Positions 1-7,735 of a DNA stretch of 64,000 nt are shown one piece after another. Within the stretch, counting starts at the first letter, position 1. Each line of letters starts with the position of its first letter. The stretch covers positions 310,001 to 374,000 of the forward strand of contig JADJWE010000006.1 in the NCBI GenBank assembly GCA_016716525.1. Reading direction: 5' to 3'. The stretch comes from Candidatus Flexicrinis affinis (GTDB lineage: Bacteria > Chloroflexota > Anaerolineae > Aggregatilineales > Phototrophicaceae). A program made the position numbers and the translations under genes. The notes beneath the pieces are model-generated. The model saw nothing but the letters and a program-made list of their open reading frames with translations, searched no databases and had not been told where the DNA came from.

Positions 1-1
1 G

Positions 2-235
2 TTGATGGAGTCGCTCGACGGGCATGTCTATACCGATCTGACCGTGGACGAACTGGCGCCGCTGGCGCTGTTCGCAGCCTTCGTTCCGGTCGAGTACGTA
101 GTGACCGGCAGCCTGAGCGGACGGTACATCGCGACGGTGCAGGTGCCGGGCACGACCGAACGCGTGCAAACCCCGAACCGCACTGTGCTCGAAGACCTGA
201 TGCGCGAAACGTTCGGCGCCGACTACGCGGGATAG
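2..235 (+). CDS. C-terminal fragment, possibly LCP (LytR-CpsA-Psr) family
   Basis: The reading frame is open from the window edge to a stop at 233-235, so only the last 77 or so residues are visible and the true start lies upstream. The pattern 'TDLTVDELAPLALFA', then a beta-rich stretch and a final 'LEDLMRETFG' helix, resembles the end of LytR-CpsA-Psr proteins. Those enzymes attach glycopolymers to peptidoglycan outside the membrane. The catalytic part is not in the window, so the family call is an inference from the tail only. The gene converges on the minus-strand VOC-GNAT gene that ends 6 bases further on. Confidence 0.4.
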   Translation: MMESLDGHVYTDLTVDELAPLALFAAFVPVEYVVTGSLSGRYIATVQVPGTTERVQTPNRTVLEDLMRETFGADYAG

Positions 236-241
236 CGAACC

Positions 242-1099
242 CTACAACTCGATCCACCAGCGGAACGTATCGACGTCGCGCCCTTCTACGCGGATGCGAT
301 CTTGCAGCGCGCCCCCGTTGGCCTTGATGACCCGGATGCTGCGCTCGTTGGTCACGTCGGTCGTGAGCATCACGCGCCGGAATCCCAGCCTGCGCGCGTG
401 CTCCAAACCGAGCCGCAGGATCAGCGTGCCATAACCCTTGCCGCGCTCGGTCGGGCGCAGCTCATAGCCGACATGCCCGCCGAATCGTTCGAGCTTTTCG
501 TTCAAATGATGCCGGATCGACAGCCGGCCGATGAAGTGATCGCCTCGCATCAGCCACAGGGCGGTGTCAGCCACGTAGCCGGGGGGCGGGTTGGACTCCA
601 TGGCCAAAAGACGCGCGAGGTAGCTGTCGAACGTGTCCGGCGACACTTCGTGGTAACGACCTTCCGGCTTGAACTCCTCGACCGCTTCCAAGAAGCTCGC
701 ACGGGCGCGGGCGTGGGGCCGCACCAGATCGACGATGGGCGCGATGAACTCGACCCGATTGCCGAACGGGTCGCGGAACTCGAAACGGTCGTAACCGGGG
801 ATCGGTTCGCCGGTTTGCGCGGCGATCCCGCGAGCTTCGAGATTCGCCCGCCACGCCGCCAATTCTTCGACCTCATACGCGAGATGCGCTTTGGTGGCTG
901 ACCGGTCGACACCTTGCTCGACGCCGATATGAAGCTGCTGATCGCCGACCGCGGCCCAGAACCCGCCGCGACCGACCAGCGAGTCAGGCTTGGGGAGTTC
1001 CAGCAGCCCCAACACATCCAAATAGAACGCGCGCGCGTCCGCGACCTGATCGGGCGACACGGTGATTTGCGCGTGGTGGAAGCGCACGATGCCCGCCAC
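242..1099 (-). CDS. VOC (glyoxalase-like) / GNAT acetyltransferase fusion protein
   Basis: This 285-residue protein joins two normally separate folds. Residues 1 to about 122 form a VOC domain: the opening 'FHHAQITV', 'ARAFYLDVLGL', and the closing 'FEFRDPFGNRVEFI'. Residues from about 135 to the end are a GNAT N-acetyltransferase with the acetyl-CoA loop 'RPTERGKGYGT' and 'TTDVTNERSIRVIKANGG'. The start is GTG with a GGA upstream. It is the last gene of a tight minus-strand trio: the glutaredoxin-like gene ends 5 bases before it. Substrates cannot be read from the sequence. The VOC half could bind a small molecule that the GNAT half acetylates, but that is speculation. Confidence 0.85.
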   Translation of the reverse strand: MAGIVRFHHAQITVSPDQVADARAFYLDVLGLLELPKPDSLVGRGGFWAAVGDQQLHIGVEQGVDRSATKAHLAYEVEELAAWRANLEARGIAAQTGEPIPGYDRFEFRDPFGNRVEFIAPIVDLVRPHARARASFLEAVEEFKPEGRYHEVSPDTFDSYLARLLAMESNPPPGYVADTALWLMRGDHFIGRLSIRHHLNEKLERFGGHVGYELRPTERGKGYGTLILRLGLEHARRLGFRRVMLTTDVTNERSIRVIKANGGALQDRIRVEGRDVDTFRWWIEL

Positions 1100-1103
1100 T
1101 GTC

Positions 1104-1454
1104 CTAGCCCGTCAGCCACTCGTTGGCATGGGTCAGGCCGTGCTTGCGCAGCCATGCCATCAACTGATCAGTGTTCGGCTCGGTGAGCATGCTGCCGCGG
1201 TCGATCCCGCGCGGGGACATGCCCGGCGCGATCGGCTCCGGCGGCGCGATCGGCTGAGCCGGGTCGCCGTCGGCGACGTACAACGTCGGTATGCTCAGGT
1301 ATCCCGTCCAGCGCAGCAGGCGCTCGCGCACCGCCGGGTCGAGGTCGTAGTGCTGCTCGACGTAATCCACACCGAGATCGTCCAAGACGCGACGGGCCAA
1401 AGTCGACAGGGGACATCCGCTCGTGCGATTGATCATGACGAGGGTGAGGGGCAT
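1104..1454 (-). CDS. Glutaredoxin-like thioredoxin-fold protein
   Basis: A 116-residue protein with a short beta strand followed by 'TSGCPLS' near residue 11, a helix, and 'SIPTLYV' with the cis-proline typical of thioredoxin folds. The active-site pattern is C-P-x-S, with one cysteine in place of the usual CxxC. That suggests a monothiol glutaredoxin or a thiol-binding protein, not a dithiol oxidoreductase. A proline-rich insertion follows the cis-proline. It lies 3 bases after the amidase gene and 4 bases before the VOC-GNAT gene, so the three are probably co-transcribed. It may act in thiol homeostasis; the partner is unknown. Confidence 0.75.
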   Translation of the reverse strand: MPLTLVMINRTSGCPLSTLARRVLDDLGVDYVEQHYDLDPAVRERLLRWTGYLSIPTLYVADGDPAQPIAPPEPIAPGMSPRGIDRGSMLTEPNTDQLMAWLRKHGLTHANEWLTG

Positions 1455-1457
1455 GGA

Positions 1458-2762
1458 TTATGCGTCCGGGAGAGCTGTCGCGGTCGGTACAGGGGTAGCG
1501 GGTATGATGCCGAACAAATTGTCCGGTTCGAGGAAACACAGAACGCCCTCGACCACGCCCCGCGACAGCACGTCTTGCCGATTGACGAGCGAGTCGCGGT
1601 CGGCGCGCATAAAGCCGAGCTCGATGATCGCGGCCGGTGTGAGCGGGTGGATTTCGCGGAAGGAATGATAGTTGGTCATGTGAACGGTCGTTCCGTATCT
1701 GCGTTCTAGGCCGGAGACTGCCCCGTACAATGCCGCGATACATTCGGCCAGCCGATCGTCTGGCCCGCCCGGCGGCTTGGCTTCTGCTTTGGCAACCAAA
1801 AACCCGCTGACGACTTCATCATATTGCGCGCAGGTATTGCTGTGGATGCTGACCAGTGCCGCACCCTGAAAGTCCGTCAAGCGCGGGTCGAATTCGTCAA
1901 GCAGCAGCACACTGTATCCGCGCTGACGGAGCGCCAGCACGACCTGCGACGCTACGGCGAAGTTGATTTCGTTCTCGGTCAGGCCGTCGTCGCATACCGC
2001 GCCCGGATCATAGCTGGCTTCCTGTCCCGGCCCGCGATGCCCGCTGACGATCCCGATGGTGCGCGCCCAGTTGGGCGTCGGCGCGATGGTTGGCGTCGGC
2101 GTGGGGTGGTCGGCATAGACCACCTGCGCAATATTGCGCCGCACGTCCGGGCTCAAGAAGTCGGCCGAGGTGAACCAGCTCAAGATTGTCGCCATCAGGC
2201 CGGCGGCGAAACTGGTGACCAGCAGCGCGCGGATGACTCCGCCCAGCACGCCTACCCGGCGCGCCTGTCGCGCCGCTTGACGCTTCTTCACGCGGCGAAT
2301 GCGCTCGGCTTCGAGCGCCGCGGCCTGTACCCGTTCTTCGTCGGTGAGCGGACGCGCGGCCGGCTGTGCGTACACCGGGGCGGGCATCTGCGGCTCCGAC
2401 ACCAGAATGCGCTGGCCGGGCACGATATCCTGCCGCGGCGCAGGCGTCTGCGATTCCGCTTGCTTGGGTGGGCTGACCGGTGGCGGTTGGGGCTTGCGTG
2501 GTTCGCTTGGTGGGCGGCGCGGCGCACTGGGTGGCCGGTCAACCGGCGGCGGCAGCGGGGCGTCGTCGTCGAAGAACCTCGGAAGATCGGCCGGAGGTGG
2601 CACGCCGGCATCCGCATCGGTGGCACTGCGCTCGGCAGCACGGCGTGCCGCGGCCTGCCGCACCAGTTCGGAAAAGATCATCGACGCCGGCAGATCGCGC
2701 GACGCATCGTCGCGATCGGGGCGATTGCGATCTTCAGAAGGGGGGGGCGTGCGGTCGTCCAT
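1458..2762 (-). CDS. Membrane-anchored N-acetylmuramoyl-L-alanine amidase (Amidase_3)
   Basis: A 434-residue protein. About 150 N-terminal residues are proline-rich and probably cytoplasmic or disordered, followed by a basic stretch and one membrane span ('LLVTSFAAGLMATILSW'). An external zinc amidase domain follows. It shows 'IVSGHRG' (first zinc His), 'LTENEINF' (zinc Glu), 'SIHSN' (second zinc His) and 'AIIELGFM' (catalytic Glu), so it should cleave the muramic acid to L-alanine bond of peptidoglycan. I chose the ATG at 2762 over the in-frame start at 2822. A TATACT box (2772-2777) lies 9 bases upstream, and the extra N-terminus reads through repeat DNA. It heads the minus-strand trio. Confidence 0.85.
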   Translation of the reverse strand: MDDRTPPPSEDRNRPDRDDASRDLPASMIFSELVRQAAARRAAERSATDADAGVPPPADLPRFFDDDAPLPPPVDRPPSAPRRPPSEPRKPQPPPVSPPKQAESQTPAPRQDIVPGQRILVSEPQMPAPVYAQPAARPLTDEERVQAAALEAERIRRVKKRQAARQARRVGVLGGVIRALLVTSFAAGLMATILSWFTSADFLSPDVRRNIAQVVYADHPTPTPTIAPTPNWARTIGIVSGHRGPGQEASYDPGAVCDDGLTENEINFAVASQVVLALRQRGYSVLLLDEFDPRLTDFQGAALVSIHSNTCAQYDEVVSGFLVAKAEAKPPGGPDDRLAECIAALYGAVSGLERRYGTTVHMTNYHSFREIHPLTPAAIIELGFMRADRDSLVNRQDVLSRGVVEGVLCFLEPDNLFGIIPATPVPTATALPDA

Positions 2763-2771
2763 ATCGCGCCT

Positions 2772-2777
2772 AGTATA
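2772..2777 (-). promoter_or_regulatory. Putative -10 box (TATACT) of the amidase trio
   Basis: On the minus strand TATACT is followed by 9 bases and then the amidase ATG. Transcription would start at or next to the start codon, giving a leaderless or nearly leaderless mRNA. No convincing -35 box is visible. Confidence 0.4.
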
Positions 2778-2805
2778 GCGCAAGTCGTCTTGACGATGAT
2801 GAGAG

Positions 2806-2951
2806 GTGGGGCGCTGCCCCACAGCCCGCCAGAAGGCTTACGCCCTCTGGACTCCCTATGCGCGAAATCGCCACGCATGTGTGGCGATTTCGCAGTCTTG
2901 GGGTCAAGGGGTGTAAACCTGTTGTGGAGGTGCGCAGGCAAAGCCTCTGCC
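2806..2951 (+). repeat. Dispersed repeat family A, copy 1
   Basis: A modular palindromic element. It holds a GTGGGGC/GCCCCAC hairpin (2806-2822), then CCAGAAGGC...GCCCTCTGG (2829-2850), then ACTCCC, then a perfect 13-bp stem palindrome (GCGAAATCGCCAC at 2862-2874 with its complement at 2881-2893). A trailing segment with GGGGTCAAGGGGTGTAAACC ends in AGCCTCTGCC. The element abuts the stop codon of the downstream minus-strand gene. Related copies lie at 7500-7647 (inverted) and 42664-42784. Confidence 0.85.
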
Positions 2952-3901
2952 TACAGTATTGGCAGGCCGTGCTGAATCAGCGTCGGGGCGGTGGCGGCGG
3001 CGGCCACAATGACGGTCACGAGCGCGTAAAGCGCCGCGCGCGCCGGCCCGTTCTGGCGGGCAATCAGGGCTGTTGCGGCAATCGCACAGGCCAGCGCGAC
3101 CCACACAGCAGCCGGCACGGTGAGGATGACAGCGCCGAGCATCAGCCCGGCAACCACCAGATCCGCACGCGACGACCCGCGCAAGTAGCGCACGCTGTAG
3201 GTCACGAACGCAAGCGTGAACGTCATGCCGAGCAGGATCGCGCCGTCGGTGGCGAACACGGTGATCAACGCCGGCACGAAAGCGATCGCGGCAAGCACGC
3301 GCCCCAACGACTTGTCGCGCAGTTCGGCGCCGAGATCATAGGCGATCCACACGAACACCCCGCCCAGCACGGCGATCAGACCCCACCCTACTTCTCCAAG
3401 CGGTGCGCTGAGCTGCCCGCTCAAGTAGGCGGTCAGCGCTGTGTGGGCCGGCGCGGAGGTCACGTACAGCGACTCCGTGCCGGCGTTGACGGCCTGCGCA
3501 TCGAAGGTCAAGTGTGCGGCAGCGACGCCACTGCCCGCCTGCGCCAGCGCGACGACGATGAACACGGTCAGGGCCGCACCCAAACCCAGCAGGTCATACG
3601 GCCCGGGCCAGCCTTGATCGGCGTCGGCCAACTCCTCGCCGCGCGCCTCGGCCCGCTTCTGGCCAAAGCTGAGCGTTCCGCCCAGAAAGATGCTCGTGAC
3701 GAGCAGGAACAGCATGTAGTCGACCACCAACGTATTCCAGCCCGCCGCCGTGCCATAGAACACAGCCCCGCCTGCGATCAACGCCAGCGCCAGCGACGCG
3801 TTCAATCCGATGCGCGGCTGAGAGGTCGGATAGGCCGGGGACAGCATGGCTCCTGCGCCCAGCACCACGGCCCCGAAGATGAAGAAGACGATCAGCGTCA
3901 T
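2951..3901 (-). CDS. Polytopic membrane protein of unknown function
   Basis: About 316 residues, mostly hydrophobic, with roughly eight to nine predicted membrane spans. One hydrophilic loop near residues 75-95 contains '[16 protein letters not shown]'. I recognise no family motif or catalytic residues. I chose the ATG at 3901; the frame also allows a TTG at 3922, which would suit the TATACT box at 3934-3939. It is divergent from the TPR/TP-repeat gene at 4032. Its 3' end sits directly against repeat copy A1. It could be a transporter-like or envelope-associated membrane protein, but nothing in the sequence decides this. Confidence 0.7.
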   Translation of the reverse strand: MTLIVFFIFGAVVLGAGAMLSPAYPTSQPRIGLNASLALALIAGGAVFYGTAAGWNTLVVDYMLFLLVTSIFLGGTLSFGQKRAEARGEELADADQGWPGPYDLLGLGAALTVFIVVALAQAGSGVAAAHLTFDAQAVNAGTESLYVTSAPAHTALTAYLSGQLSAPLGEVGWGLIAVLGGVFVWIAYDLGAELRDKSLGRVLAAIAFVPALITVFATDGAILLGMTFTLAFVTYSVRYLRGSSRADLVVAGLMLGAVILTVPAAVWVALACAIAATALIARQNGPARAALYALVTVIVAAAATAPTLIQHGLPIL

Positions 3902-3933
3902 GAATTGTGCTTTCTTGTACAAAGCATCGTGTA

Positions 3934-3939
3934 AGTATA
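3934..3939 (-). promoter_or_regulatory. Putative -10 box (TATACT) of the membrane protein gene
   Basis: TATACT on the minus strand lies 11 bases before an in-frame TTG (3922) and 32 bases before the ATG (3901). No clear -35 is seen. It shares a divergent intergenic region with the box at 3981-3989. Confidence 0.35.
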
Positions 3940-3980
3940 CGCACGTCTGCTGCGGGGTGCTATCGCCACGCGCGGACTCA

Positions 3981-3989
3981 TGCTATTCT
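3981..3989 (+). promoter_or_regulatory. Putative extended -10 (TGCTATTCT) for the TPR/TP-repeat gene
   Basis: A TGn extension followed by TATTCT lies about 43 bases upstream of the chosen ATG at 4032, so transcription would start near 3996. It is the plus-strand half of a divergent promoter region. Confidence 0.35.
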
Positions 3990-4031
3990 TTTACGCATTG
4001 CGTTTCTATGCACACTGCGGCGAGTCACGTT

Positions 4032-5429
4032 ATGCCCACCTCCAGCGAACAGTTCGATCAGGTGAAGACCCTGTTGCGCGACGGCAAGCGCGAACGGGCG
4101 GTTGAACGCCTGATGAGCTTGATCGAAAACGACCGGGAGAATCCTGAGCTGTGGTGGCTGCTCGCCAACGCGCTTCAAGATCCCGTCAAGGCAAAGCGGG
4201 CATTGGCCGAAATGCGCAGTCTGGCGCCGGGTGACCGCCGCGCCGACGAACTGGAAGCGAAGATCGAAGCGCGCATCCTGCTGCGGCAAGTATCGCAGAA
4301 GAACAAGCCGCAGCCTCGCCGCTCGAGCGCGCGCAGCGTGATCTTTATCACGTTGGCGTTCATCGCCATTACGCTGGCGGTCGCGTCGCTGGCGTTCTAT
4401 GCCCTCGACCTGCGCAATCAGCTTGCCGCCGCGCAGCAGCCCGACCCGACCGTGTTCGTACTGCCGACGTTGACACCAAGCGACACCCCCACCAATACGC
4501 CGACGCCCACGTCGACGCCGACCGATACACCCACAGCAACCCCGACCGACACGCCGACCGCGACGCTCACGCCGACACCGACACTGACTGTCACGCCAAG
4601 CGAGACCGCGACCGATACGCCGACGGTCACGCCCAGCAGCACATCGACACTGACGGCGACGTTCACCGCGACACATACGCCGACCGCGACGTTTACGCAC
4701 ACGCCGACAAGCACCACCACGCCGACAGTCACGCCCTCGATGACGATCACCGACACGCCAATTGGCGGCCAGTTCACGGCAACCGCGATGGCGGGTACGG
4801 CCGCGGTCACGCAGACGGTCGCCGCCGCGACGGTGCTGCATATCGCCCAGATGACGGAGACCGCCGCAGCCGCGCTGGGCACCGTGATCGGCCCGGAAGC
4901 GACCGACGAGATCGACCCGGAGGCCACCGACGAAGTCGGGCCTGAGGCGACCGTCGAAGTCGGCGCGGCACCGCTTTCCGTCCCCGGCGCTGCAACAATC
5001 ACCCCGACTTCGACCGGTGACGCGACATCGTTCGCCACGCCGGATACGATCACCGTATACGACCTCGGCTTCAGCGCGCCGTCGAGCCTCAACCCGGCCG
5101 ACCGCGAAGAGCGTGGATCGCTGACGGCCGGGTCCGTGCGCCGTACCGTCATTCAGCCGTATACCGAACACGCATGGACATTCGATGCCGCCGCTGGCGC
5201 CACCTACGACCTGACGATCGAGTCGCTCTCGCGCAGCGGCGCTCCGATCGTCGCCGTGTTTACAGCCGACGGCACGGTCATCGCCACGACTGGCGACATC
5301 GAGGCGGGCAGCACCGAGACACGTGCCGCGCTGTCGTTTGTCGCGCCGGGCAGTGGGCCGCTCACAGTCGTCGTGCGCATGGCCGCCGTCAACCAGCAGT
5401 TGTACGCTGCCAGTCTCGAACGCCGTTAG
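4032..5429 (+). CDS. Envelope protein: TPR-like head, TM, Thr/Pro-rich stalk, PPC-like domain
   Basis: A 465-residue protein with four parts. Residues 1-85 are helical and TPR-like ('[20 protein letters not shown]', then '[13 protein letters not shown]'). One membrane span follows near residues 100-125. Residues of about 140-240 are an almost pure Thr/Pro 'TPT/TDTPT' stalk. The last 100 or so residues, after '[20 protein letters not shown]', look like a bacterial pre-peptidase C-terminal beta-sandwich. The layout suggests a cytoplasmic adaptor domain joined to an external binding domain by a rigid stalk. It is followed 4 bases later by a methyltransferase gene. The function is unknown. The ATG at 4032 precedes the conserved TPR-like region; an ATG at 4008 is possible. 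Confidence 0.75.
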   Translation: MPTSSEQFDQVKTLLRDGKRERAVERLMSLIENDRENPELWWLLANALQDPVKAKRALAEMRSLAPGDRRADELEAKIEARILLRQVSQKNKPQPRRSSARSVIFITLAFIAITLAVASLAFYALDLRNQLAAAQQPDPTVFVLPTLTPSDTPTNTPTPTSTPTDTPTATPTDTPTATLTPTPTLTVTPSETATDTPTVTPSSTSTLTATFTATHTPTATFTHTPTSTTTPTVTPSMTITDTPIGGQFTATAMAGTAAVTQTVAAATVLHIAQMTETAAAALGTVIGPEATDEIDPEATDEVGPEATVEVGAAPLSVPGAATITPTSTGDATSFATPDTITVYDLGFSAPSSLNPADREERGSLTAGSVRRTVIQPYTEHAWTFDAAAGATYDLTIESLSRSGAPIVAVFTADGTVIATTGDIEAGSTETRAALSFVAPGSGPLTVVVRMAAVNQQLYAASLERR

Positions 5430-5433
5430 CCTG

Positions 5434-6276
5434 ATGCAGCGACCGTCTCGACCGCCGCGCAAACCGTCCCCCCGCCGGTCTGACGGGCCGCGCCGCCGCC
5501 CCGAACGCAAAGGTTGGGACAACCTCGCCGAGTGGTACGACGGGTGGGTTGGCAAGCAGGGCAGCAAGCACCATCAGCGCATGGCGCTGCCGCAGGCGAT
5601 GACCCTGCTCGACCTCCAGCCCGGCGAATCGCTGCTTGACATCGGATGCGGGCAGGGCGTGCTCGCGCCGCTGGTCAAGCAGGCCGGGGCGCGCTATACC
5701 GGCATCGACGTTAGCCCGGCCCTGCTGGAGTTGGCGCGCAAGCGGCACGGGCAGCACGGGCGCTTCTTCGAGGCGGACGCATGCCGCCTTGAACTGAGCA
5801 AAGACCTTCGGGCGGCCACGTTCGATGCCGCCGTATTCCTGCTTTCAATCCAGGACATCAACCCGCTTGACGCGGCGCTGCGCGGGGCGGCATGGGCGCT
5901 CAAACCCGGTGGCCGGCTCGTCGTGGTGATGACGCACCCGGCGTTTCGCATCCCACGCCAAAGCGGTTGGGGCTACGACGAAAACCGCAAGCTGACTTAC
6001 CGGCGCATCGACCGCTACCTGACACCGCTCAGCGTGCCGCTCAAACCGTATCCCGGCCAGTCCGGCGTGTCGATCAGCTTCCACCGGCCGATCGGCGCGT
6101 ACATCAACGGGTTGGCGGCCTACGGGTTGATGATCGACGCGTTCAACGAGATCCCGTCCTACAAGACCGAGGACGATGAAGCCGACAATCCGGCCGAAAA
6201 GGAAATCCCGCTGTTTCTCGGCCTGCGGGCGCGCAAACCGCGCACGGCCGCCGGAGGCGACCACCGTGACGGATGA
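5434..6276 (+). CDS. Class I SAM-dependent methyltransferase
   Basis: A 280-residue protein. About 25 basic, arginine/proline-rich residues precede a Rossmann methyltransferase core: motif I 'LLDIGCGQG' near residue 70, then 'YTGIDVSPALLELARKR', the acidic loop 'FFEADACRLEL', and 'WALKPGGRLVVVMTHPAF'. It belongs to the methyltransf_11/25 group, and the substrate cannot be inferred. The start ATG lies 4 bases after the previous stop. The 3' end overlaps the next gene's GTG start by 11 bases, so the two are likely translationally coupled. The basic N-terminus could bind nucleic acid or membrane, but that is a guess. Confidence 0.85.
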   Translation: MQRPSRPPRKPSPRRSDGPRRRPERKGWDNLAEWYDGWVGKQGSKHHQRMALPQAMTLLDLQPGESLLDIGCGQGVLAPLVKQAGARYTGIDVSPALLELARKRHGQHGRFFEADACRLELSKDLRAATFDAAVFLLSIQDINPLDAALRGAAWALKPGGRLVVVMTHPAFRIPRQSGWGYDENRKLTYRRIDRYLTPLSVPLKPYPGQSGVSISFHRPIGAYINGLAAYGLMIDAFNEIPSYKTEDDEADNPAEKEIPLFLGLRARKPRTAAGGDHRDG

Positions 6277-6634
6277 CGCCGTGCGCACGCTGCTGGTGAC
6301 AATCAACGCGGCGCGGGCAATGGGCGCCGTAGCCGAAGTCTACGCGCGCATGGTCGACGCGGCGGCGCTTATGGTCGCCCGCGGCCTGAAGGGCGAAGCC
6401 GCCGGCGTGCTTGCCTATGTGATGCACCAACCTGACGTGCCGTATGACATCTACGACCGCGCCGACGACCTCTGGATCGACCTCGAGTCCGAGCTGTGCC
6501 CGCGGGTGATCTCAGACGCCAAAGCCGAGGCGACTTTCATGTCGCTGCGCGGGATGATCGAGCAAACCGCTAAGGCGCTGCTTGGCGACGACGACGCGTC
6601 AATCGACACGCTTCCGGACTCATCGAACCCCTAA
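6266..6634 (+). CDS. Small helical protein of unknown function
   Basis: 122 residues, almost entirely amphipathic helix, starting at GTG with a GGAGG about 10 bases upstream (6253-6257). The pattern 'GLKGEAAGVLAYVMHQPDVP' followed by an acidic helix resembles the helical C-terminal tails of some Chloroflexota TPR regulators. Here it stands alone. It overlaps the methyltransferase end by 11 bases and is followed by a terminator-like hairpin at 6688-6714. No catalytic motif is visible. It may be a partner of the methyltransferase, judged from context only. Confidence 0.6.
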   Translation: MTDDAVRTLLVTINAARAMGAVAEVYARMVDAAALMVARGLKGEAAGVLAYVMHQPDVPYDIYDRADDLWIDLESELCPRVISDAKAEATFMSLRGMIEQTAKALLGDDDASIDTLPDSSNP

Positions 6635-6687
6635 CTCCGGCCTAGATCGCGTTTAGTTAGCTGTGCTAAATTTCGTGGCGATCAATA

Positions 6688-6714
6688 CGCGCGATAGCGA
6701 TGTCGCGCGGTTTT
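6688..6714 (+). terminator. Terminator-like hairpin, or leader hairpin of the hydrolase gene
   Basis: CGCGCGA, an 8-base loop, then TCGCGCG followed by GTTTT. It ends 22 bases before the hydrolase ATG. It could end the methyltransferase operon, or act as an attenuator if the hydrolase promoter lies upstream of it. Confidence 0.55.
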
Positions 6715-6736
6715 CGTGAAGGCAAGGGGAGTTCGG

Positions 6737-7492
6737 ATGTCTCGCCGTATTCTGACCCGCGTTGGGTTAATTCTCGTCATTGTGCTGGCGATCGCAGTCG
6801 CCGGGTTCGTCGTGTGGGCGGGAACGCCCGCCGGCGCTGTGATGGAGGAGGCGCTCGCGGCGCTTGAAAGCTCCGAAGCGGTCTCAGTGTCGACTGAGCC
6901 GTGGCTGACGTTCACCCCGGCCGAACCTGCCGGCACTGGCCTAGTCTTCTACCCCGGCGGGCGGGTTCTGCCGGAAGCATACGCTCCTGCCGCACGTGCC
7001 CTCGCCGAGGCGGGCTATCTGGTCGTCATACCTGCCATGCCGTTGAATCTCGCCGTGTTCGCGCCCAGCACCGCCAAAGCTGTCATCGCCGCGCACCCGG
7101 AAATCGACGCGTGGGTGATCGGCGGGCACTCGCTGGGCGGCGCCATGGCCGCCAACTTCGCACATGCCAACCCTGATGCGGTACAGGGCGTCGTGCTGTG
7201 GGCGTCATTCCCGCAGGCGAGCGATACGCTCGCTGGCAGCGGCCTCGTCGTCGCGTCGATTTACGGCACGTTGGACGGACTCGCGTCGGTCGATGACATC
7301 GACGCCAGCAGGCCGTACCTGCCTGACGGAACGGCATTTGTCGCCATCGACGGCGGCAACCACGCGCAGTTCGGCTACTACGGCCCGCAAGGTGGCGATC
7401 TCGAAGCGACCATCAGCCGCGAAGAGCAGCAGGCGCAGGTCGTCACCGCCACGCTCGCCGTGCTGGCCCAAGTATCCGGCACACCAGAGTAG
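6737..7492 (+). CDS. Alpha/beta hydrolase, membrane-anchored or secreted
   Basis: 251 residues. An N-terminal signal anchor ('VGLILVIVLAIAVAGFVVWA') is followed by an alpha/beta hydrolase of the Abhydrolase_5 type. The likely triad is Ser132 in 'GGHSLGG', Asp180 in 'YGTLDG' and His209 in 'GGNHAQFGYYG'. Homologues of this type are exported hydrolases of unknown substrate. The ATG at 6737 has an AAGGGGA Shine-Dalgarno sequence at 6724-6730, which is better than the start at 6716 that lacks one. The gene is isolated, between a terminator-like hairpin and repeat copy A2. Confidence 0.85.
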   Translation: MSRRILTRVGLILVIVLAIAVAGFVVWAGTPAGAVMEEALAALESSEAVSVSTEPWLTFTPAEPAGTGLVFYPGGRVLPEAYAPAARALAEAGYLVVIPAMPLNLAVFAPSTAKAVIAAHPEIDAWVIGGHSLGGAMAANFAHANPDAVQGVVLWASFPQASDTLAGSGLVVASIYGTLDGLASVDDIDASRPYLPDGTAFVAIDGGNHAQFGYYGPQGGDLEATISREEQQAQVVTATLAVLAQVSGTPE

Positions 7493-7499
7493 AGAAGCT

Positions 7500-7647
7500 G
7501 GCAGAGGCTTCGCCTCCGCATCTCCACAAGGGGGTTTCACGCCTTGACCCCGTCTCTGCGTAATGACCTCGCGCGCAAGGTCATTACGTGGGTAGGGAGT
7601 CCAGAGGGCGCAAGCCTTCTGGCGGGGCTTGGGGCAGTGCCCCAACC
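7500..7647 (-). repeat. Dispersed repeat family A, copy 2 (inverted)
   Basis: An inverted copy of the 2806-2951 element. It reads GGCAGAGGC, then TTTCACGCCTTGACCCC, then a perfect palindromic core (CGTAATGACCT at 7559-7569 with its complement at 7578-7588). It ends with GGGAGTCCAGAGGGCGCAAG, CCTTCTGG and GGGGCAGTGCCCC. The flanking modules match copy 1, but the core palindrome sequence is entirely different. Confidence 0.85.
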
Positions 7648-7735
7648 GGTTGTCTTCAACTCACCGTTGCACTTCGGACGGTGGCACGTTACACTGCGTG
7701 CCACCGTTTAACTTTTTTCAAATGGAGTGCGCGCT

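Noticed and set aside
4468..4760. Short-period DNA repeats resembling a CRISPR array
   Set aside because: They encode the Thr/Pro stalk in frame, with no fixed-length repeats or unique spacers.
3978..5567. 529-codon minus-strand frame opposite the TPR/TP-repeat gene
   Set aside because: It is Arg/Gly-rich and motif-free, and it arises from the antisense of the Thr/Pro repeat. The plus strand has a coherent domain order.
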